The position numbers and the translations under genes were made by a program. 5,441 bases of DNA, from contig CALATR010000750.1 in the NCBI GenBank assembly GCA_937891875.1, forward strand, positions 1-5,441, given 5' to 3'. Under the pieces are notes generated by a model, which did not search any database, had not been told where the DNA came from, and saw nothing but the letters and a program-made list of their open reading frames with translations. Source of the DNA: an uncultured Pseudomonadota bacterium (lineage in GTDB: Bacteria > Myxococcota_A > UBA796 > GCA-2862545). Positions 1-5,441 of the stretch are shown here, in pieces; within the stretch, counting starts at the first letter, position 1, and each line of letters starts with the position of its first letter.

Positions 1-1
1 C

Positions 2-175
2 CCGGATCCGGTCGCCCCGGACCCCGCCCCGCGAGGCAAGGGGGCACGCATCGGGCTCGCGATCGCCGCGGTCGCCGTCGTGGGAGCGGCCGCGACCGGG
101 GGCACGCTCTACGCCCTCGACCGCCGCGGCGAGCCCCAGGACGCCTGGGATCTGCAGATCGTGCTGATGCAGTGA
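2..175 (+). CDS. C-terminal end of an unidentified membrane-anchored protein (partial)
   Basis: The frame is open from the left window edge and ends at TGA 173-175, giving 57 visible residues. They begin with a Pro/Asp/Ala-rich stretch (fragment residues 1-10), then a basic patch (R11, K13, R16), one clear hydrophobic Ala/Val/Gly-rich helix (about residues 17-39) and a short polar tail ending LQIVLMQ. By the positive-inside rule the missing N-terminal part would be cytoplasmic and the tail of about 18 residues would lie in the periplasm, so this looks like a protein anchored near its C-terminus. In related organisms this arrangement occurs in kinases, anti-sigma factors and TPR or proline-rich envelope proteins, but no diagnostic domain is in view and I assign no function. 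GC content and codon use match the neighbours. The start lies outside the window. Confidence 0.75.
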   Translation, partial: PDPVAPDPAPRGKGARIGLAIAAVAVVGAAATGGTLYALDRRGEPQDAWDLQIVLMQ

Positions 176-180
176 CGATC

Positions 181-196
181 GGGCGGATCACCGCCC
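181..196 (+). terminator. GC hairpin just after the first stop codon, possible transcript end
   Basis: GGGCGG (181-186) and CCGCCC (191-196) are perfect inverted repeats around the tetraloop ATCA, five bases after the TGA at 173-175. No T-run follows, so it is not a canonical intrinsic terminator. It may protect the 3' end of the upstream mRNA or help factor-dependent termination. Confidence 0.35.
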
Positions 197-265
197 CGGA
201 CCCCCACCAACCCGATTCCGTACCGGTGCGGTGACCTCTCGCAAAGGACCGGGTGGTACAACAAC

Positions 266-296
266 TTGACGCAGGGAGCCTCCCGTGATGTATGGG
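266..296 (+). promoter_or_regulatory. Candidate sigma-70-type promoter for the AgmX/PglI-like gene
   Basis: TTGACG at 266-271 matches five of six bases of the -35 consensus TTGACA and stands out in a GC-rich gap. The -10 region is poor: TGTATG (289-294, 17-bp spacer) or TATGGG (291-296, 19-bp spacer) are the best choices and each matches only three positions. Transcription from here would start near position 300 and give a GC-rich leader of about 40 bases. Confidence 0.4.
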
Positions 297-320
297 GCGG
301 GCTCCCGCCCCCTCTGGGGC
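294..320 (+). other. Leader with two overlapping, mutually exclusive hairpins
   Basis: GGGGCGGG (294-301) pairs perfectly with CCCGCCCC (304-311). The second arm of that hairpin overlaps another inverted repeat, GCCCC (307-311) with GGGGC (316-320), loop CTCT. Only one can form at a time. The pair ends 13 bases before the ribosome binding site of the gene starting at 345. There is no T-run or recognisable ligand-binding RNA, so a regulatory role is only a suggestion; GC-rich DNA produces such pairs by chance. Confidence 0.35.
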
Positions 321-333
321 AACGGGAAGCCGC

Positions 334-338
334 GAGGA
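334..338 (+). promoter_or_regulatory. Ribosome binding site that fixes the start at 345
   Basis: GAGGA ends six bases before ATG 345, an ideal Shine-Dalgarno distance. It supports ATG 345 over the in-frame GTG 285 and ATG 288, which would add 20 residues ahead of the zinc finger. GTG 285 has its own weaker GGGAG at 274-278. Confidence 0.7.
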
Positions 339-344
339 CACGCG

Positions 345-2126
345 ATGAAGGTGATCTGCGACAACTGCGGGGCGATGTACAAGATCCCCGATGAGAAGCT
401 CGTCAAGCCGGTCAACAAGGCCACATGCCGGCAGTGCGGCCACCGGATGCTGATCCCGCGTCCGCGGCGCGGCGCCGACCCGGACGAGCGCACCCTGGTC
501 ACCGCGGTTCCGCCCACGCCGCCGCCGGCTCCCAGCCGCACCGACTCCGGTCCGCCCACGACGCCGATCCACGAGGTCGAGGAGAAGACCGCACCCACCG
601 GCGGTCGCCGCACCGAGGAGACCCGCTGGGTCCGCAACGAGCTGCCGCCGGAGCCGATCCCGGCCGGTCGCGCCCAGATCCAGCTCGCGGGCTCCGCCGC
701 AACCGAGCGCGTGCCCGCCCACAGCACCCCGCGGCCCCAGGTCAGCACCCAGCACAAGCGCCGCACCGGGTTCGACACCGACGATGACGTCGCCACGCAG
801 GTCGGCCCGGATCCGACCCTCACCTACACCCCCCGCGAGGATGCGGAGAGCCTGTCTCCCGACCTCGAGGACGACGGCCCGGACCTCGGGCTCGACGTGG
901 ACGACGAGCCTCCGCCCCCCGCCCGGAAGAAGTCCGCCAAGAAGCCCCCCGCCAAGGCGAAGTCGAAGGCCAAGGCCAAGAGCCGCCGTCCGGAGCCGGA
1001 AGAGGAGCCCGCCCACGATCCCCGCGGGGACATGGGCCTGGCGCTGTTCGGCGTGATGGTCGCCCTGGCCGGCATCGTCGTGCTCGCCGCGGTCTCGGTC
1101 GTGGACGCGACCTGGTCCTACGGCCTGGTGCTCGGCGGCTCCGTCCTGGGCACGATGCTCGCGGTGGGCGGTGGCGTCGGCGCCTTCCTGGTGCTCGTCA
1201 CCAGCGGCCGCGGTCGCAAGCCCGCCTGGCGCGTCGCCTCGGTCATCCTGGCCATCCTCGCGGCCCTGTTCGTGGGCGGCATCCCCGCCGGTGCCCGCGC
1301 CACCATGGACGTGCTCAACAACGGGGTGAACTCGCTGGAAGAGCAGTTTGGAGGCCTGATGGCGGGCCTTCGCGATCCCGGTGGAGACGTACCTCCGGAC
1401 GGCTACGAGCTGTCCGGGGACGGCTCGGAGCTCGGCGAGATCGACGCTGCGGTGGCCGAGGTGGAGGACACCGACCTCGCCGCCGAGGACACCGACGCCG
1501 CCATCGACGGCGCCATGGACGAGGACGCTGGCGGCACCGACGAGGGCACGCCGGAGGACGAGGAGGAGACCACCTCCAGCGGCACCAGCACCGGTCGCAC
1601 CACCTCGGGCACCACCTCCGGGCGCACGACCTCGGGTCGGACGACGACCTCGGGGCGCACGACCAGCTCGGGGCGCACGACCAGCTCCGGACGCACGACG
1701 ACCTCGGGGCGCACGACCAGCGCCGGCGGCACCACCAGCGGCCGGTCCACCCCGGACTTCACCGAGGAGGAGGAGCTCGACCTCCCCGACGATCTCAGTG
1801 ACATCGGCAGCAGCAGCAGCGGCAGCGCGGCGGCGTCGAACCTGCCCGCGACCCCGCCGCTGTCCGCGATCGACGTCATGGTCAAGAGCAACACCGGCGT
1901 GAAGCGCTGCTTCTTCGACTACCAGCAGGCCGAAGGCGAGCTGCCCAAGCGCGTCGACGTGCGCTTCACCATCAAGCCCAACGGCGACGCGACCAGCATC
2001 GGCACGACCCAGAACAAGCTGCAGGGCTCGGAGCTGGAGAGCTGCCTGATCCGCTCGATCCGCTCGATCACCTTCCCGCCCAGCCAGAACGGCACGACGC
2101 TGACCTTCCCGTTCGTGTTCGGGTAG
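345..2126 (+). CDS. AgmX/PglI-family envelope protein: MJ0042 zinc finger, three membrane helices, TonB-like C-terminal domain
   Basis: The 593-residue product starts with an MJ0042-type zinc ribbon (about residues 1-38; C5-x2-C8 and C28-x2-C31). A long disordered segment rich in Pro, Thr and Glu follows, ending in a Lys/Ala-rich basic stretch (about 194-214). Three hydrophobic helices lie at about 231-253, 260-286 and 296-317; the loop before the third is basic (R289, R291, K292, R296), which puts the N-terminus in the cytoplasm and the C-terminus in the periplasm. Next come an acidic linker (about 358-408), a Thr/Ser/Gly/Arg repeat (409-469) and a C-terminal domain (about 509-593) with C522 and C567, an FxIKPNG-like turn and a closing FPPSQNG...FPFVFG. 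That end resembles the AgmX/PglI C-terminal domain, a TonB-C-like fold found in myxobacterial motility and envelope proteins. By analogy it may link a cytoplasmic cue to a periplasmic or outer-membrane partner; the substrate and process are unknown. AgmX itself carries different internal domains, so no gene symbol is given. The two C-terminal cysteines could form a disulphide. Confidence 0.9.
   Translation: MKVICDNCGAMYKIPDEKLVKPVNKATCRQCGHRMLIPRPRRGADPDERTLVTAVPPTPPPAPSRTDSGPPTTPIHEVEEKTAPTGGRRTEETRWVRNELPPEPIPAGRAQIQLAGSAATERVPAHSTPRPQVSTQHKRRTGFDTDDDVATQVGPDPTLTYTPREDAESLSPDLEDDGPDLGLDVDDEPPPPARKKSAKKPPAKAKSKAKAKSRRPEPEEEPAHDPRGDMGLALFGVMVALAGIVVLAAVSVVDATWSYGLVLGGSVLGTMLAVGGGVGAFLVLVTSGRGRKPAWRVASVILAILAALFVGGIPAGARATMDVLNNGVNSLEEQFGGLMAGLRDPGGDVPPDGYELSGDGSELGEIDAAVAEVEDTDLAAEDTDAAIDGAMDEDAGGTDEGTPEDEEETTSSGTSTGRTTSGTTSGRTTSGRTTTSGRTTSSGRTTSSGRTTTSGRTTSAGGTTSGRSTPDFTEEEELDLPDDLSDIGSSSSGSAAASNLPATPPLSAIDVMVKSNTGVKRCFFDYQQAEGELPKRVDVRFTIKPNGDATSIGTTQNKLQGSELESCLIRSIRSITFPPSQNGTTLTFPFVFG
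1569..1751 (+). repeat. In-frame tandem repeat encoding a TSGRTT-type linker, including six 18-bp units
   Basis: This stretch encodes residues T409-T469 of the AgmX/PglI-like protein, built from five- and six-residue units of the type SGRTT, SGRTTT and SGRTTS. The most regular part, 1632-1739, is six 18-bp units. Those at 1650-1667, 1668-1685 and 1704-1721 are identical (TCGGGGCGCACGACCAGC); the others differ by several bases. Because 18 bp is six codons, gain or loss of units would keep the frame and change only linker length. The encoded linker is periplasmic in the predicted topology and probably extended and flexible. Confidence 0.9.
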
Positions 2127-2146
2127 GCCCGGGTCCGGGACTGCGC

Positions 2147-2163
2147 CCCCGGCGGTGCCGGGG
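2147..2163 (+). terminator. GC hairpin downstream of the AgmX/PglI-like gene
   Basis: CCCCGGC (2147-2153) and GCCGGGG (2157-2163) form a perfect 7-bp stem with a GGT loop, 21 bases after the TAG at 2124-2126. No T-run follows directly (CCTCCCGCGG comes next), so it is a terminator-like or mRNA-end structure and not a proven intrinsic terminator. The rest of the gap to 2249 shows no convincing promoter for typA, so partial read-through is possible. Confidence 0.4.
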
Positions 2164-2240
2164 CCTCCCGCGGTGACCTTTGGGTGCCGTCCCCTCCCCG
2201 GGCGCCGGCATTCCCGTTAGTCGGCGGCCTCAACCACCTC

Positions 2241-2244
2241 GAGG
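2241..2244 (+). promoter_or_regulatory. Ribosome binding site that fixes the typA start
   Basis: GAGG ends five bases before ATG 2250. It supports the start MSFRNVAII, where TypA homologues begin, over the in-frame ATG 2184, which would add 22 residues of Pro/Gly-rich sequence not typical of the family. Confidence 0.65.
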
Positions 2245-2249
2245 CTGGA

Positions 2250-4058
<1,809 letters not shown>

Positions 4059-4074
4059 GGATGCGGGGCAGGCA

Positions 4075-4088
4075 GTTCCACGTGGAAC
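4075..4088. other. parS: parS-like centromere site (ParB-binding palindrome)
   Basis: GTTCCACGTGGAAC is a perfect 14-bp palindrome centred between 4081 and 4082. It equals the core of the chromosomal parS consensus TGTTNCACGTGNAACA recognised by ParB proteins, including those of myxobacteria; the two outermost bases (A4074, G4089) differ from the 16-bp form. It lies in the 58-bp gap between typA and the FHA gene. In the family, ParB loads on such sites as a CTP-dependent clamp, spreads along DNA and, with ParA, segregates the origin region. Binding is inferred from sequence. It is the only exact match I found in the window. Confidence 0.8.
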
Positions 4089-4104
4089 GTCTGCCCCAAG
4101 GCGC

Positions 4105-4110
4105 TAGCCT
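4105..4110 (+). promoter_or_regulatory. Candidate -10 box (TAGCCT) for leaderless transcription of the FHA gene
   Basis: TAGCCT fits the TANNNT pattern and ends six bases before ATG 4117, the spacing expected when transcription starts at or next to the start codon. No Shine-Dalgarno sequence precedes this ATG (the nearby bases are GCCTGCCTCC), which agrees with a leaderless mRNA. With a 17-bp spacer the -35 hexamer would be 4082-4087 (GTGGAA, three of six matches), inside the right half of the parS-like palindrome. Confidence 0.5.
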
Positions 4111-4116
4111 GCCTCC

Positions 4117-5034
4117 ATGGGTACCTTGATTCATGGCAGACACTCCGGTCACGCGCCCGTCGTCCTCCGTGCGCGACACCTCGTCGGCCGGGCCGCGCGC
4201 TGCGACCTGCAGCTGACGGAACCCTCGGTCTCCGGCGAGCACGCGCTGCTGCTCTTCGATGACGGCGCGTGGTGGGTGCGCGACCTGGGCAGCCGCAACG
4301 GCACCCGGGTCGAGGAGGAGCCCCTCGAGCCTGGCCAGGCCCGCAAGCTGGCCGAAGGCAGCCGGGTGAACTTCGCCGGCTCCGGACCCTGGATCCTGGG
4401 GGACGGTGATCCACCTCGCGCCGCGGCGATGCTGGTGGGCGGCAACACTGTCGTGGAGCTGAGCGCCGGCATGATCGCCCTGCCCAGCGAGGAGGACCCG
4501 GAGGTCCTGGTCACCCAGGTGCCCGACGGCAGCTGGACCGCCCAGCGCGCAGACGGTGACGAGCCTGTCTCCGACGGGCAGATCATCACGGTCGGCACGG
4601 CGCGCTACCGCCTGTCGCTCCCGACGCTCCTGTCCGCCACCCTCACCGTCGCCGAGCGCATGCCCACGGTGGACGACTGCCGCCTGCGCTTCCGGGTCAG
4701 CCAGAACGAGGAGGCCGTGGAGGTCGACATCATCGGCTCGGGCAAGACCCTCTCCCTGCCCGAGCGCGCCCACCACTACCCGCTGCTTCACCTCTCGCGC
4801 CTGCGTCGCCAGGACCTCGCGAACGACGTGCCTGCCCACGAAGCCGGCTGGATCGACCGCCACCAGCTCGCCGCCGACCTGCGCACCAGCTCGACCTCGC
4901 TGAACGTGCAGCTCTACCGGGCGCGCAAGCAGTACGCCGAGGCCGGCCTCGGCGGCGCCGAAGAGCTCATCGCAAGAAGAGGCCGGGAGATCCGGCTGAA
5001 CGTGGACGAGACCGAAGAGGGGCCGTTGGGCTAG
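4117..5034 (+). CDS. FHA-domain protein with a C-terminal winged-helix-like region
   Basis: The 305-residue product begins with a forkhead-associated domain (about residues 4-90). The phosphothreonine-binding signature residues are present: G24-R25, S39-G-E-H42 and S59-R-N-G62. The middle part (about 100-172) repeats an FHA-like pattern weakly (strand-rich, ending GTARYRLSLP) but lacks the signature residues, so a degenerate second beta-sandwich is possible. The C-terminal part starts with LRFRVSQNEEAVEV, continues through HHYPLLHLSRLRRQD (from residue 219) and ends with LNVQLYRARKQ (from 262) and ARRGREIRLN, a pattern like the winged-helix DNA-binding domain of OmpR-type regulators. It has no membrane segment or signal peptide and is likely cytoplasmic. 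A role as a transcription factor or adaptor read out by Ser/Thr kinase phosphorylation is inferred; no kinase gene is in the window. ATG 4117 is chosen because the FHA domain starts a few residues later and a TANNNT box precedes it at leaderless spacing. Confidence 0.88.
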   Translation: MGTLIHGRHSGHAPVVLRARHLVGRAARCDLQLTEPSVSGEHALLLFDDGAWWVRDLGSRNGTRVEEEPLEPGQARKLAEGSRVNFAGSGPWILGDGDPPRAAAMLVGGNTVVELSAGMIALPSEEDPEVLVTQVPDGSWTAQRADGDEPVSDGQIITVGTARYRLSLPTLLSATLTVAERMPTVDDCRLRFRVSQNEEAVEVDIIGSGKTLSLPERAHHYPLLHLSRLRRQDLANDVPAHEAGWIDRHQLAADLRTSSTSLNVQLYRARKQYAEAGLGGAEELIARRGREIRLNVDETEEGPLG

Positions 5035-5052
5035 GTCGGCCCGGAGCCCCTC
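5017..5052. terminator. Hairpin spanning the convergent gene ends
   Basis: GAGGGGC (5017-5023) pairs perfectly with GCCCCTC (5046-5052), and inside it GGGC (5028-5031) pairs with GCCC (5039-5042). The structure covers the FHA stop codon and most of the 27-bp gap to the minus-strand gene, so it could serve transcripts from both sides. No T-run follows on either strand, so intrinsic termination is not certain. Confidence 0.4.
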
Positions 5053-5061
5053 CTCACGGCG

Positions 5062-5376
5062 TCAGCCGCCGAGCTTCTGTAGCATCCGGTCGATGCGGCG
5101 CAGGTTGTGCTGCTGGGCCACACCGCCGGGCAAATCCACAAGCTGCAGCACCGTCAGCGTCTCCGCCGCGGAGCCCCTCGCAATCTCGAAGTGGTGCGTC
5201 TGGGCCTTGCCCCGCCGGAGGCTGCCTTCTGCGATGTTCAACGCCACCGACGCCGAAGCCCGCACCGCCCGGTTCTTGAGGTCCGAAGTCCCTCTTGGCC
5301 ATCGGCTTCGGAGGGTCCACCGCCCGACTTCGAGCGCCACCTTGTACACGTCCAGTCGTTCGTGAGCCATCTGCAT
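5062..5376 (-). CDS. Four-helix-bundle protein of the 23S rRNA intervening-sequence (S23) family
   Basis: The 104-residue product carries the family's signature order: a first helix with LDVYKVALEV (residues 8-17), then NIAEG (47-51), a basic turn LRRGK (53-57) and ARGSAAE (66-72), followed by a last helix rich in Leu. The family was named from proteins encoded in insertions within 23S rRNA genes but is also common as lone genes; the lone forms are small soluble helical bundles of unknown function. This copy is slightly shorter than usual (about 115-130 residues) and no rRNA lies nearby. ATG 5376 is preferred because GGAGG precedes it by five bases; a second ATG lies at 5370. The same frame stays open upstream to the window edge, so a longer N-terminus or fusion cannot be ruled out. 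It is convergent with the FHA gene. Confidence 0.85.
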   Translation of the reverse strand: MQMAHERLDVYKVALEVGRWTLRSRWPRGTSDLKNRAVRASASVALNIAEGSLRRGKAQTHHFEIARGSAAETLTVLQLVDLPGGVAQQHNLRRIDRMLQKLGG

Positions 5377-5381
5377 CTCGT

Positions 5382-5386
5382 CCTCC
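5382..5386 (-). promoter_or_regulatory. Ribosome binding site for the four-helix-bundle gene
   Basis: Read on the minus strand, GGAGG (within GGGAGGA, 5387-5381) ends five bases before ATG 5376. It is the strongest Shine-Dalgarno sequence in the window and decides this start over ATG 5370 or an upstream extension. Confidence 0.7.
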
Positions 5387-5441
5387 CGGAGGGCCTTGCG
5401 GAGACGCCCGCGACGGATCCCTCTCAGAGCTTGCTCGAGGG

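Noticed and set aside
218..231. Near-palindrome around ACCGGT as an operator
   Set aside because: Two of the symmetric positions do not match, no second copy was found and no nearby regulator suggests a binding protein.
1403..1894. Minus-strand open frame with VVRPEV repeats
   Set aside because: It is the mirror image of the TSGRTT-encoding tandem repeat of the plus-strand gene; the periodicity is inherited from that repeat and there is no independent evidence of coding.
2184..2249. Upstream in-frame ATG as the typA start
   Set aside because: It would add 22 non-conserved residues, while ATG 2250 has GAGG at five bases and begins exactly where TypA proteins begin.
4071..4095. Reading the GGCAG...CTGCC arms around the parS palindrome as a typA terminator
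   Set aside because: The outer arms are off-centre relative to the palindrome and no T-run follows. The exact match to the parS core explains the symmetry better, although the RNA could still fold.
5419..5441. Inverted repeat CCCTC...GAGC TT GCTC...GAGGG at the right edge
   Set aside because: The inner loop is only two bases, the outer arms need a three-base bulge, and the window ends inside the element, so chance cannot be excluded.

Overview
The window is very GC-rich, with coding sequence packed at strong third-position G/C bias. Three features point to a deltaproteobacterium-like organism of the Myxococcota (or the related Bradymonadota): an AgmX/PglI-type envelope protein with an N-terminal MJ0042 zinc finger, an FHA protein with a winged-helix-like C-terminus of a kind I associate with myxobacteria, and a free-standing four-helix-bundle (23S rRNA intervening-sequence type) protein. 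The assignment is an inference from gene content; no rRNA or other phylogenetic marker except typA is present.

Layout: (1) positions 2-175 hold the last 57 codons of a plus-strand gene ending in one membrane helix and a short tail, followed by a small GC hairpin. (2) The 169-bp gap 176-344 holds a candidate sigma-70-type promoter (TTGACG at 266-271) and a leader able to form two mutually exclusive hairpins. (3) 345-2126 encodes a 593-residue protein: zinc ribbon, disordered cytoplasmic segment, three membrane helices, acidic and TSGRTT-repeat periplasmic linker, and a TonB-like AgmX/PglI C-terminal domain. (4) A 123-bp gap with a hairpin leads to typA (2250-4058), encoding a complete ribosome-associated GTPase TypA/BipA of 602 residues. 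(5) The 58-bp gap 4059-4116 contains a perfect 14-bp palindrome matching the core of the chromosomal ParB-binding site parS, and a TANNNT box six bases before the next ATG that suggests a leaderless transcript. (6) 4117-5034 encodes the FHA/winged-helix-like protein. (7) Convergent to it, 27 bp away, is a minus-strand four-helix-bundle gene (5376-5062) whose frame stays open to the right window edge.

The genes do not form one obvious pathway. The plus-strand genes are separated by gaps of 58 to 169 bp that hold signals, so they look like individually expressed units. The strongest non-genic signal is the parS-like site: it suggests that this locus lies in the ParB-bound region around the replication origin, and it sits where the -35 box of the FHA gene's promoter would be. 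I see no mobile element, CRISPR array, tRNA or rRNA, and no convincing undescribed defence or biosynthetic system. The less routine observations are the parS site with the leaderless promoter, the in-frame 18-bp tandem repeat in the envelope protein, and the FHA/winged-helix architecture.
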